Of a stretch of 64,000 nt of DNA, positions 47,285 to 58,440 are shown one piece after another; within the stretch, counting starts at the first letter, position 1; every line of letters starts with the position of its first letter. The stretch covers positions 434,001-498,000 of the forward strand of contig CATNEN010000029.1 in the NCBI GenBank assembly GCA_950097015.1. The letters are read 5' to 3'. The DNA comes from Macrostomum hystrix (lineage: Eukaryota; Platyhelminthes; Macrostomidae). The translations under genes and the position numbers were made by a program. The notes under the pieces are model-generated. The model was given only the letters and a program-made list of their open reading frames with translations. It was not told the DNA's origin and ran no database searches.

Positions 47285-50200
47285 ATTTTTCAAACGCTGG
47301 GTTAGCCAAGATTCAAACTCAGGTTTCGCCATGTTTTAAACCCTGGTGGGCTATGATTCAAACTCTCGTTTTGCCATGATTCAGACTCTGGTTGGCTATG
47401 ATTCAAACTCTGGTTTAGCCAAGATTCAAACTCTGGTTGGCTATGATTCAAACTCTGGTTTAGCCATGATTCAAACGCTGGGTTAGCCATGATTGAAACT
47501 CGGTTTTTGCCATGATTCAAACTCTGGTTTAGCCATGATTCAAACGCTGGGTTAGCCATGATTGAAACTCTGGTTTAGCCAAGATTCAAACTCTGGTTTA
47601 GCCATGATTCAGACTCTGGTTTAGCCATGATTCAAACTCTGGTGTAGCCATTATTCAAACTCTGGTTTAGCCATGATTCAAACTCTAGTTTAGCCATGAT
47701 TCAGACTCTGGTTTAGCCATGATTCAAACTCTGGTGTAGCCATTATTCAAACTCTGGTTTAGCCATGATTCAAACTCTAGTTTAGCCATGCTGATGATGA
47801 TGGTTTAGCCATGATTCAAACTCTAGTTTAGCCATGCTGATGATGATGGTTTAGCCATGATTTAGTCTCTGGTTTAGCCATGATTCAAACTCTGGTTTAG
47901 CCATGATTCAGACGCTGGTTTAGCCATGATTCAAACTCTGGTGTTGCCAATATTCAAACTCTGGTTTAGCCATGATTCAAACTCTGGTTTAGCCATGATT
48001 CAGACGCTGGTTTAGCCATGATTCAGACGCTGGTTTAGCCATGATTCAAACTCTGGTTTAGCCATGGTTCAAACTCTGGTTTAGCCATGATTCAGACTCT
48101 AGTTTAGCCATGATTCAGACTCTGGTTTAGCCATGATTCAGACTCTAGTTTAGCCATGATTCAGACTCTGGTTTAGCCATGATTCAGACTCTGGTTTAGC
48201 CATGATTCAGACTCTATTTTAGCAATGATTCAGACTATGGTTTAGCCATGATTCAGACTCTAGGTTAGCCATGATTCAAACGTTGGTTTAGCCATGATTC
48301 AGACTCTGGTTTAGCCATGACTCAAACTCTGGTTTAGCCATGATTCAAACTCTGGTTTAGCCATGATTCAAACTCTGGTTTAGCCATGATTCAAACTCTG
48401 GTTTAGCCATGATTCAAACTCTGGTTAAGCCATGATTCAAACTCTGGTTTAGCCATGATTCAAACTCTGGTTTAGCCATGATTCCGACTCTGGTTTAGCC
48501 ATGATTCAGACTCTGGTTTAGCCATGATTCAGACGCTGGTTTAGCCATGATTCAGACTCTGGTTTAGCCAAGATTCAAACTCTAGTTTAGCCATGATTCA
48601 AGATCTGGTTTAGCCATGATTCAAACTCTGGTTTAGCCATGATTCAGACTCTATTTTAGCAATGATTCAGACTATGGTTTAGCCATGATTCAGACTCTAG
48701 GTTAGCCATGATTCAAACGTTGGTTTAGCCATGATTCAGACTCTGGTTTAGCCATGACTCAAACTCTGGTTTAGCCATGATTCAAACTCTGGTTTAGCCA
48801 TGATTCAAACTCTGGTTTAGCCATGATTCAAACTCTGGTTTAGCCATGATTCAAACTCTGGTTAAGCCATGATTCAAACTCTGGTTTAGCCATGATTCAA
48901 ACTCTGGTTTAGCCATGATTCAGACTCTGGTTAGCCATGATTCAGACTCTGGTTTAGCCATGATTCAAACTCTGCTTTAGCCATGATTCAGACGCTGGTT
49001 TAGCCATGATTCAGACTCTGGTTTAGCCAAGATTCAAACTCTAGTTTAGCCATGATTCAAGATCTGGTTTAGCCATGATTCAAACTCTGGTTTAGCCATG
49101 ATTCAAACTCTGGTTTAGCCATGATTCAAACTCTGGTTAAGCCATGATTCAGACTCTGGTTTAGCCATGATTCAAACTCTGCTTTAGCCATGATTCAGAC
49201 GCTGGTTTAGCCATGATTCAGACTCTGGTTTAGCCATGATTCAAACTCTGGTTTAGCCATGATTCAGACTCTATTTTAGCAATGATTCAGACTATGGTTT
49301 AGCCATGATTCAGACTCTAGGTTAGCCATGATTCAAACGTTGGTTTAGCCATGATTCAGACTCTGGTTTAGCCATGACTCAAACTCTGGTTTAGCCATGA
49401 TTCAAACTCTGGTTTAGCCATGATTCAAACTCTGGTTTAGCCATGATTCAAACTCTGGTTTAGCCATGATTCAAACTCTGGTTAAGCCATGATTCAAACT
49501 CTGGTTTAGCCATGATTCAAACTCTGGTTTAGCCATGATTCAGACTCTGGTTTAGCCATGATTCAGACTCTGGTTTAGCCATGATTCAAACTCTGCTTTA
49601 GCCATGATTCAGACGCTGGTTTAGCCATGATTCAGACTCTGGTTTAGCCATGATTCAAACTCTAGTTTAGCCATGATTCAAGATCTGGTTTAGCCATGAT
49701 TCAAACTCTGGTGTAGCCATTATTCAAACTCTGGTTTAGCCATGATTCAAACTCTAGTTTAGCCATGCTGATGATGATGGTTAGCCATGATTCAAACTCT
49801 AGTTTAGCCATGCTGATGATGATGGTTTAGCCATGATTTAGTCTCTGGTTTAGCCATGATTCAAACTCTGGTTTAGCCATGATTCAGACGCTGGTTTAGC
49901 CATGATTCAAACTCTGGTGTTGCCAATATTCAAACTCTGGTTTAGCCATGATTCAAACTCTGGTTTAGCCATGATTCAGACGCTGGTTTAGCCATGATTC
50001 AGACGCTGGTTTAGCCATGATTCAAACTCTGGTTTAGCCATGGTTCAAACTCTGGTTTAGCCATGATTCAGACTCTAGTTTAGCCATGATTCAGACTCTG
50101 GTTTAGCCATGATTCAGACTCTAGTTTAGCCATGATTCAGACTCTGGTTTAGCCATGATTCAGACTCTGGTTTAGCCATGATTCAGACTCTATTTTAGCA

Positions 50201-50935
50201 ATGATTCAGACTATGGTTTAGCCATGATTCAGACTCTAGGTTAGCCATGATTCAAACGTTGGTTTAGCCATGATTCAGACTCTGGTTTAGCCATGACTCA
50301 AACTCTGGTTTAGCCATGATTCAAACTCTGGTTTAGCCATGATTCAAACTCTGGTTTAGCCATGATTCAAACTCTGGTTTAGCCATGATTCAAACTCTGG
50401 TTAAGCCATGATTCAGACTCTGGTTTAGCCATGATTCAAACTCTGCTTTAGCCATGATTCAGACGCTGGTTTAGCCATGATTCAGACTCTGGTTTAGCCA
50501 TGATTCAAACTCTAGTTAAGCCATGATTCAGACTCTGGTTTAGCCATGATTCAAACTCTGGTTTAGCCATGATTCAGACGCTGGTTTAGCCATGATTCAG
50601 ACTCTGGTTTAGCCATGATTCAAACTCTGGTTTAGCCATGATTCAAACTCTGGTTAAGCCATGATTCAGACTCTGGTTTAGCCATGATTCAAACTCTGGT
50701 TTAGCCATGATTCAGACTCTGGTTTAGCCATGATTCAAACTCTGGTTTAGCCATGATTCAAACTCTGGTTTAGCCATGATTCAAACTCTGGTTTAGCCAT
50801 GATTCAAACTCTGGTTTAGCCATGATTCAAACTCTGGTTTAGCAATGATTCAGACTCTGGTTTAGCCATGATTCAGACGCTGGTTTAGCCATGATTCAAG
50901 CTCTATTTTTGCCATGATTCAAATTCAGGTTTGCT
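47285..50935. repeat. 3.6-kb minisatellite, 23-bp unit, about 158 copies
   Basis: Unit core ttcaaactctggtttagcca followed by tga. Marker variants show large duplications: the ctattttagcaatgattcag block at about 48215, 48652, 49270 and 50190, and the ctgatgatgatgg pair at about 47800 and 49768. It directly follows the 18-bp array. Confidence 0.92.
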
Positions 50936-51024
50936 ATGATTTATGATATTTTATTTACGAAATGAAAAAAATAAATCAAAATAATCTTCAATCACTACTG
51001 GCTGAAAATTAGTCTAAATGATTT

Positions 51025-51115
51025 GACGCAGTGCAGAATCGAACCCTAGCCTAGCCTAACTTATTCCTAGTGCCTAACACATCGGCTATTCCGACTGTTG
51101 GTTAGTGGGTGCAGA
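51025..51115 (-). mobile_element. tRNA-like SINE head remnant
   Basis: Plus-strand text gcagaatcgaaccctag contains an inverted B box (ggttcgattc), followed about 40 bp later by cctagtgcctaacacatcgg. It fits a tRNA-derived head of about 75 bp, but too little is left to assign a family. Confidence 0.4.
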
Positions 51116-51189
51116 AATCAGCCTTATAAAATGAATTCTCAAAGTTCTGGCTTTGTACAATGAAGTAAGAAAATAGAGTACACTCAGTC

Positions 51190-51515
51190 TCGCGGTTGGT
51201 TGTGTACATTTATTTCCAATTTGTCTCCAGAGTGCAGGCTTCAAATTCAATCAGCTAGGGGTTGTTGCGCAATTTGACGATGCAATTCTAATTCAGTGGC
51301 AGTGAGTGGTTTGACCTTTGAATTTGACCTTTGAAAAATCATGTTTTTCGAATATTTAATCCCCTTAGCAATAAAGTTAAGCTTAATAAAAATACGTGTA
51401 CAATTGTCCCCATATTTAGCATCTTTTGGTGAAGAAATGGTGAAAATCGGTTGAGCCGTTCGGGAGAAAATCAATTACAAGCAACCAACCATTTCATTTT
51501 TAGTATAGTGGAGGA
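51190..51515. mobile_element. Possible transposon remnant with inverted ggttggttg ends
   Basis: ggttggttg (51193-51201) and caaccaacc (about 51483-51491) form a short inverted pair about 290 bp apart. Near the right end is aaaatcggttgagccgttcg followed by ggagaaaat, a phrase typical of many invertebrate transposon ends. No transposase is present. Confidence 0.4.
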
Positions 51516-52956
51516 TGGTCTATATGCACATTATGTAATGCACAAAGATTATGCAAAAAACTCAGCCCCTATATGATTATGATTGCCTATATAATTTTTT
51601 TACAATTTTTTAATATAAAGCGAATATACTACAAAAATAGCAGGAAACTAAGAATATCTCCAAAAAATCTTTATTTAGCTGTTTCTCTTCCTTATTGCTT
51701 ATTTAGATATCCTTGAAACAAGTTTTTAATTAATAGCATTAAAAGTAGCGTAATGTAAGATTATTTGTAGCAAAAAGTACAGTTTAAATATTCTAAGTAA
51801 GTAAAAAATCACACCAACGCGGTTGCAAATTTATTCAGTGGGAAAGTTCCATCAATGTTCTCGATAGATTATTTCAACGCAACTCTTAAATAGAAAATTA
51901 CTTCATGATTATTTCTTACAAAATGTGTAATTTGAATTTTAGACGGAGAAGGAGCGCATTATAAGTTGGGTGACAGCTAAAATGCACGAATAAAAAAATA
52001 ATTACATTTTTAATTGTCTTTTTTGCAATATTAAAGCAGTTTTTTTTCGTCAAGTTTATTTTGCATGTTCAAACAAAATCGTCAGATACCGCTGCCCGCC
52101 ACGAACAACTGTCAGTGGTCTTTGTCTTAAACTTCATTCTTTATTCATACCTATAGTTGTAAAATTTCCTAGTAAGACATATATCAGCAGTAAAAATGTG
52201 GTAGATCATCGTATATAAAACGAGTTGTTGTATGTTATAAGCGAATATTAATTATTATATTCGTAATAATTAAATGTACGCCTGCGAATATATATGTATT
52301 GGTTACAATGTTTAAGAAAATTCCAATCGGAATATTAATATAACATTTTGCTAACCCGTGCTCAAATTAACAAATATATATGTTGCGCATTCGACAACTA
52401 TCTCAACTATGTCCTATATAGCAAGACAACTATATAAAATGCATAAATTCTATCGACTTACAGTCACTATAGTAAGCAAATTATAGACAATCATGAAATA
52501 AATTTTACAGGTATTTTAAAAATGGTATTTCTTTAGAACTCAGAACCACTCTGTGTCTATTAACAAAAAGAGAAAGAAACATTTTCAGCACGAATTTTTT
52601 ATTTAGTACTCGTGTATTACTCGCGTAAACACGTACATTTTTTATACTTTTTTAACATTGGTTTTTCTGGTACGAACAGTCGCTTTTTGCAATGCTAAGC
52701 AAAAAATTCCCCATACGAGTAAAAATATAGGACAAGTCTGTCAAATGTAGCTGAATATTTTAATGCAACTGGATATTTTAATGCAGTCATGAATACCTTA
52801 CAAAAATATTAGTTATGATTAAAAGTAAATGTAAAGTCCATGTGGCTTCTTGTAATTCTTGTAATTTGAATATACTGTAATGCTAACTTTAGTTTTAATC
52901 CATTATATCCGATTCAATCAGCGGCTGAACAGATATTTGCTGGACCGCCACCCGGC

Positions 52957-53868
52957 TCACTTGGCGGGGCGGAGGGCGTCCAGCACGGCGCAGATGTCGC
53001 CCTCCTTGGCCAGCAGCAGGCGGGTCAGCCAGCCTCCGTCATCGCTGAACCCCATGGCGCGCATGTGATCCAAAGCCCTGGCCACGCGCGGGTCCAGCGA
53101 TGCCTCCTGGCTGTTGCCATGCCAACCGGCTGCCGCGGATGCGGCCTCCTCCGGCCGCTCATCGGTCGCCATCGCCTCGGCGGATTTGGCAGCCGGACGC
53201 GGAGGCTGCGGCGTCGACGCCGGCTTGGAGGCCGCGGCGGCTTCTTCGAGGTCGGCCGCTGCGGCAGCGACGGCGGCTTCGGCGGCCTCGGCAGCCTTGG
53301 CGAAGAAGTCGCCGAAGCGCGGGCCGCAGCCTCCGGGGCCGGCTCGTCGGCAGCCGCCGCCACCGCCGCGGAAGCCGCCGAAGCTGCAGTGGCCGCCGCG
53401 GCGGAAGAAGCGAGCGGCAGGAAAGTCGTCGGGCCGCCGGATGAGGATCATGGGATGCTGGCTGTGGCTGCCCGCATTCATGCAGGCTGAGCAGAGGTCA
53501 AAGTCGGGGCACAGGAGGCACTTGAAGCGGTGGCCAGTCACGCCCGACTCGCAGCCGTCGCACCTGACGCCCTCGTGAACGACCGTCGATTCGCCGACGC
53601 TCACGAAGATTTTTACGGCGTCGCCAGGCCTTCCGTCCTGCCTGCCGGCGACGCTGCGAAGGGCCTCGTGCAGCTCGGCCGTCGAGCTCATCGCCACCCG
53701 GTCGCCTTCCTCGTCCTGCCAGCGCAGCCGAATCTGCTGGGTCGGCTCGATGGAGAACGCTGCCTGCAGCTGCTCCACCAGGCTGGGGTAGCTCGCCTGC
53801 CCCGCCAGACTGAGGCGCCGGATCTCGTTGCCATAGTAACACTTGAGAGTCACGAGCGACGTAGACAT
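52957..53868 (-). CDS. SQSTM1: SQSTM1/p62 autophagy receptor, single exon
   Basis: Ubiquitin-binding scaffold of selective autophagy, 303 residues with no intron. Domains in order: PB1 (1-90) with the basic EIRRLSL patch and the acidic WQDEEGDRVAMSS motif; ZZ zinc finger (about 103-140) with CDGC, FKCLLCPDFDLCSAC and a closing His pair; a low-complexity Gly then Ala-rich linker; and a C-terminal UBA (about 258-303) with MGFSDDGGWLTRLL, near identical to the human motif. The linker from 143 to 257 has no aromatic-x-x-Leu/Ile/Val motif, so the usual LC3-interacting region is not visible, nor is a KEAP1-binding STGE site. The protein is shorter than human p62 (440). A TATA box lies upstream. The neighbouring RING-NHL gene is on the same strand about 1 kb upstream. 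Confidence 0.93.
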   Translation of the reverse strand: MSTSLVTLKCYYGNEIRRLSLAGQASYPSLVEQLQAAFSIEPTQQIRLRWQDEEGDRVAMSSTAELHEALRSVAGRQDGRPGDAVKIFVSVGESTVVHEGVRCDGCESGVTGHRFKCLLCPDFDLCSACMNAGSHSQHPMILIRRPDDFPAARFFRRGGHCSFGGFRGGGGGCRRAGPGGCGPRFGDFFAKAAEAAEAAVAAAAADLEEAAAASKPASTPQPPRPAAKSAEAMATDERPEEAASAAAGWHGNSQEASLDPRVARALDHMRAMGFSDDGGWLTRLLLAKEGDICAVLDALRPAK

Positions 53869-53962
53869 TGTATGCGGGAATTCGCAAAGCAGTATTTTTA
53901 GTTGAAGCTCGGTGCTGATGCTTGACGATTCTCCTTGGCTCCTTGCTGGCCAGAAGCTGCTG

Positions 53963-53970
53963 CTTTTATA
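53963..53970 (-). promoter_or_regulatory. TATA box of SQSTM1
   Basis: Minus strand reads TATAAAAG about 95 bp upstream of the p62 ATG, with GC-rich DNA around it. The position allows a 5' UTR of roughly 65 bp. It is the only clear core-promoter motif I found in the window. Confidence 0.6.
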
Positions 53971-54414
53971 CTGCCTCCAGCGCTGCTACGGCCGCTGCCA
54001 CGCAGCTCCTACGTTGCGGCTGCGTCGGTGATACGTTTCCGCAGGCCGTCAGTGAGAGAGACTCGGGGATTCCCTGTTGTTGCTATTTTTAGGCATTGCG
54101 CACAGAGCAAGAATTGTCCGCGGTTGTTGGTTGTTCAAGTGTACACTCCTTTTTGGGGGTGGCAATTCTTAGATAGGAAGAAAAAGCTATTTTTTAACTA
54201 AGCACACGTCACGTTGCATTTTCGTTTTTTATCTCCCACAATTATTGACGGATATTGTAATAATCGTGTGCATAAAAAATAATGGCAAAAGGCACTGCTT
54301 ACGGCAAAGGGTGCGTAAAAAACTCGAAATGGTTTTATTTTAAATAGAACTTAAGACAAAAATTTTCCTTGCGATTCTACCGTTATAATCTGTTCACGCC
54401 TTTGTTTACAATCG

Positions 54415-54958
54415 CAATTTGTCTACTTTGTCTAATCTCGCTTATGTCCACTTCCGCCTTTTTCTACTCTGGCCCTTTTCTTCTCTCGCATTTGTATTCT
54501 CTCGCATTTGTATTCTCTCGCATTTGTCTTCTCTCGCCTTTTATTCTCTCGCCTTTTTCTTCTCTCGCCTTTGTCTACTCTCGACTTTGTCTACTCTCGC
54601 CCTTTTCTTCTTTCGCATTTGTCTTCTCTCGCCTTTGTCAACTCTCGCCCTTTTCTTCTCTCGCCTTTATCTACTCTCGCCTTTTTCTTCTCTCGCCTTT
54701 GTCTACTCTCGCCTTTGTCTACTATCGCTTTTGTCTACTCCAGCTTTTGTCAACTCTCGCCTTTGTCTTCTCTCGCCTTTGTCTACTCTCGTCTTTGTCT
54801 ACTCTCGCCTTTGTCTACTCTCGTCTTTGTCTACTCTCGCCTTTGTCTTCTCTCGCCTTTGTCTACTCTCGTCTTTGTCTACTCTCGCCTTTGTCTACTC
54901 TCGTCTTTGTCTACTCTCGTCTTTGTCTACTCTCGCCTTTGTCTACTCTCGCCATCGT
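54415..54958. repeat. Minisatellite, 16-bp unit, about 30 copies
   Basis: Unit ctctcgcctttgtcta with tcttct and tttatt variants, between p62 and the RING-NHL gene. Its right edge (54927-54958) runs into the last codons of the RING-NHL exon, so the stop codon of that gene may come from the repeat. Confidence 0.88.
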
Positions 54959-56864
54959 CTGTCTCAAGCCCCAGATTGGCCAGGTCAAACACCAGCGCGT
55001 GACTTGCTCTAGCTCGCCTGGCCACAATGAGCCGGCCGCAGGCTGCGTCAAAGTGCACCGCCCCAATGTCGGCGTCGTTTCCGGCGTCTACGCAGCCGGG
55101 GCAGCCGCAGGCGCAGGCGAAGCCGCAGGGCAGCTCGGCCAGCCGCCGCCCGTTGGCCAGATCGCAAATGGCGACACATTTTTCGACGATTCGCGCCAAC
55201 GCTGTTGACGAACAAGCAGCCGTCAACGCTGTCGCCGTCGCTACAGGCGGCCACGGCGACAGTGATAGGCGAGGTGATGTTAAATATTAGTTCGGTGACG
55301 CCATTGTTCTTTCCGGGCTCGAGCAGATGCCGACGATCGATCACCAGCACGCAGCTGGATGCGCTGTCGGCGACGCAGACGCGACCGGCGCCAACGGCGA
55401 TCGCCCTACCGTAGCGGAGTTTCGAATGTCGAAAGACGCAATCAACGTCGGCCTTGCCCTCGCCGTTGTCGTCAACAGAATTCGCTGGAACCAAACGTTG
55501 CCGGCGCCAACGAAAGGCGCGCAGCTCAGTGCCGTTCGCAGTTAGCGCGAAGACACAGTCGCCGTTACCCGAGGCGTCGGAGCAGACAGCATTCGGCCTG
55601 GGAATTCCGGTCAGACGCTGACGGCAACGACCGTCGAGGTCGCAGACCACCAGGCGATGTCGGTAGAAGTCAGTCAGCACCACCAGCGGTCTACCTGTGA
55701 AAACATTTACGACGAAGCCTCAGACAAATAGCTCTAATCTGTGGCGAGAATAATCGATTACTGAGCTAAAAGTACATATTAATAATAAAAATAATTTGCG
55801 ACACTATAGACCCGCAGCCAGCGAGGTGGCAATCCTACCCATTTCGCTGACTCCTGAGCACACACGCACACAGATACTGTACGCAGGCATGCACTCACAC
55901 AGGTGTGTACATCTGCCCTGACTTTCTCATCGTCAGGCAGTGTACACTCTCATTGTGCCTTGGAGGTTGGCCCTCAATGGCGTAAATTGCACGAAAAGCC
56001 CCCAAGCCTTCTCTCCGCGGCTGCGCCCCAAATGAATGTGGCCTCGCCGCGGAATCGAGCTTAGGGATTTTAGCGCGAGAGGCAAACGCGATAACCGCTT
56101 TACCACCGACCCCCACAAAAAGTAAATTTTACCATCGACGCCACTGTTGTCGCCTCGGCCGCCAGGCCAGGCTAGGCAGAATCCGGAAATGGTGTACTCT
56201 TCCTCGCCTAAGTCGGGCGCAAGCACCGGTCTGGCTGTGTCGCCATCCTCGCCGGCGACAGTCGCCCACAACCGCTGATTATTGGCGTCGCGTAGAATAG
56301 CCGCCACTCCGCTGTGCTGGCCGCCGACACCAGTTTTCGCCGTCGCCGTTGGCCAGCACTGAAAAGTGAGCGGCGGCCCGGGAAAGTGCAAAACTGCTTC
56401 TGGTCGAAGCAGCTCCTGAGATTGTCGAAGCCGACGCAGCAGCGGCACCAGGCTCAGCTGGCCCTGTCGGGCGAGGTCTTTGTTGTCGACTGACTTCGGC
56501 CACAGGCTGAGGAGATCGGCCAGGGCGGCGAGCGAGCTGCGATCAAATTTGCAGTGGATTGAATCTATTAAGCTATTTATACAAATTATGCTACTGTAAG
56601 CAGTGCGATGCAGACATGTCCTCACCGATGCGGCGAGGTCCCGCGGCAGTGGGCCCGACATACCGGACAGCGAATCCTTGGCCTGTCGAGCCCGGCCAGT
56701 TCCCAGCCATCGCCTGGAAGGCAGCGCCGACAGACCGCGTGCTGGCAGGGCTGCAGAGACTGCGGGTCGCGGCACAACCCGCCGCAGGCTGGGCACGCGG
56801 CAAGGCCGCGAATCTCCGCCAGCACCGAGTCGCGATTGGCCGGGCGGTAGCTGCCGTCGGTCAT
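54927..56864 (-). pseudogene. RING-NHL protein, malin-like, with an apparent frameshift
   Basis: Exons in coding order: 56864-56626, 56536-56133, 55694 to about 54927; junctions GT-AG, phases 2 and 1. The first exon encodes a RING finger (CPACGGLC, LQPCQHAVCRRC, IRCPVCRAHCRG). No B-box is visible. The rest looks like a beta-propeller of NHL-type blades (LVVLTDFYRHRLVVCDLDG, RAIAVGAGRVCVADSASSCV, VAICDLANGRRLAELPCG, AVHFDAACGRLIVA). RING followed directly by NHL without a B-box is the plan of malin (NHLRC1). At about 55195-55203, after LFVNS, the frame shifts by one base: one frame gives a stopless arginine-rich tail, the other continues the blade pattern. This is either a sequence error or a broken gene, so I file it as a possible pseudogene. 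The end near 54927 lies in a minisatellite. About 470 codons in all. A SINE sits in intron 2. Confidence 0.6.
55800..56127 (-). mobile_element. SINE family 2 copy in RING-NHL intron 2
   Basis: On the minus strand the head reads ggtggtaaagcggttatcgc, followed by taagctcgattccgcggcg, gcagccgcggagagaag, tgacgatgagaaagtcaggg and gctcaggagtcagcgaaat, ending in an A/T-rich tail near 55775-55800. tacttttt before the head and tactttta after the tail may be a short target-site duplication. Confidence 0.78.
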
Positions 56865-56998
56865 TGCTGCCTGCCGTTGATCAGTTGATCGATTGGATGC
56901 AATTATTCTGCCAGATTAGAAAGGAAAACTCGTATATTTCCAGCAATGACTTCCTGCAGTCATTGGGAATAACCTCGACCAGTTAGTGCGAAATAACT
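56865..56998. other. 5' flank of the RING-NHL gene
   Basis: A short unique stretch of about 130 bp between the RING-NHL start codon and the next array; it must contain the promoter or part of a 5' UTR if the gene is active. No motif recognised. Confidence 0.35.
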
Positions 56999-57450
56999 CA
57001 TTGAGATGAAAGAGTGACATCCCCGAGTAATTGAAAACAATGACCTCCCCTGTCATTGAGATGAAAGAGTGACATCCCCGAGTAATTGAAAACAATGACC
57101 TCCCCTGTCATTGAGATGAAAGAGTGACATCCCCGAGTAATTGGAAACAATGACCTCCCCTGTCATTGAGATGAAAGAGTGACATCCCCGAGTAATTGAA
57201 AACAATGACCTCCCCTGTCATTGAGATGAAAGAGTGACATCCCCGAGTAATTGAAAACAATGACCTCCCCTGTCATTGAGATGAAAGAGTGACATCCCCG
57301 AGTAATTGAAAACAATGACCTCCCCTGTCATTGAGATGAAAGAGTGACATCCCCGAGTAATTGGAAACAATGACCTCCCCTGTCATTGAGATGAAAGAGT
57401 GACATCCCCGAGTAATTGGAAACAATGACCTCCCCTGTCATTGAGATTAA
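56999..57450. repeat. Minisatellite, 55-bp unit, about 8 copies
   Basis: Unit contains gatgaaagagtgacatcccc, gagtaattgaaaacaatgac and ctcccctgtcatt. Spacing of 55 bp is read between 57005 and 57060. Copies are nearly identical (only gaaaac or ggaaac differs). It joins the 28-bp array through a short transitional stretch. Confidence 0.9.
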
Positions 57451-57489
57451 AGAATTACCTCCATCAGTCATCGTGGTGAAAAATTGACA

Positions 57490-58440
57490 TCTACCCAGTG
57501 TTTGAGATGATTGACCTCGCCCCCAAGTGTTTGAGATGATTGACCTCGCCCCCAGTGTTTGAGATGATTGACCTCGCCCCCAGTGTTTGAGATGATTGAC
57601 CTCGCCCCAAGTGTTTGAGATGATTGACCTCGCCTCCAGTGTTTGAGATGATTGACCTCGCCCCCAGTGTTTGAGATGATTGACCTCGCCCCAAGTGTTT
57701 GAGATGATTGACCTCGCCCCCAGTGTTTGAGATGATTGACCTCGCCCCAAGTGTTTGAGATGATTGACCTCGCCCCAAGTGTTTGAGATGATTGACCTCG
57801 CCCCAAGTGTTTGAGATGATTGACCTCGCCCCCAGTGTTTGAGATGATTGACCTCGCCCCCAGTGTTTGAGATGATTGACCTCGCCCCAGTGTTTGAGAT
57901 GATTGACCTCGCCCCCAGTGTTTGAGATGATTGACCTCGCCCCCAGTGTTTGAGATGATTGACCTCGCCTCCAGTGTTTGAGATGATTGACCTCGCCCCA
58001 AGTGTTTGAGATGATTGACCTCGCCCCAAGTGTTTGAGATGATTGACCTCGCCCCAAGTGTTTGAGATGATTGACCTCGCCCCAAGTGTTTGAGATGATT
58101 GACCTCGCCCCCAGTGTTTGAGATGATTGACCTCGCCCCCAGTGTTTGAGATGATTGACCTCGCCCCCAGTGTTTGAGATGATTGACCTCGCCTCCAGTG
58201 TTTGAGATGATTGACCTCGCCCCAAGTGTTTGAGATGATTGACCTCGCCCCAAGTGTTTGAGATGATTGACCTCGCCCCAAGTGTTTGAGATGATTGACC
58301 TCGCCCCAAGTGTTTGAGATGATTGACCTCGCCCCCAGTGTTTGAGATGATTGACCTCGCCCCCAGTGTTTGAGATGATTGACCTCGCCCCCAGTGTTTG
58401 AGATGATTGACCTCGCCCCAAGTGTTTGAGATGATTGACC
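57490..58440. repeat. Minisatellite, 28-bp unit, about 34 copies
   Basis: Unit core gtgtttgagatgattgacct followed by cgccccca or cgccccaa. All three minus-strand phases lack stops, giving frames of over 300 codons that contain only the repeat. Confidence 0.92.

Larger units (their letters stand above)
50936..52956. other. AT-rich gap upstream of SQSTM1 3' end
   Basis: No coding gene recognised. Contains repeat remnants at 51025-51115 and 51190-51515; the rest (51520-52900) is AT-rich and featureless to me. Confidence 0.45.

Noticed and set aside
46007-47332. Long frames on both strands, some with methionine-rich TMIPQL repeats
   Set aside because: 18-bp array without stops; the same region is open in several frames on both strands, which is the mark of a repeat and not of a gene.
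53065-53578. Plus-strand frames over the p62 locus with Arg/Ala-rich products
   Set aside because: Shadows of the GC-rich p62 exon, which has three clear domains on the minus strand.
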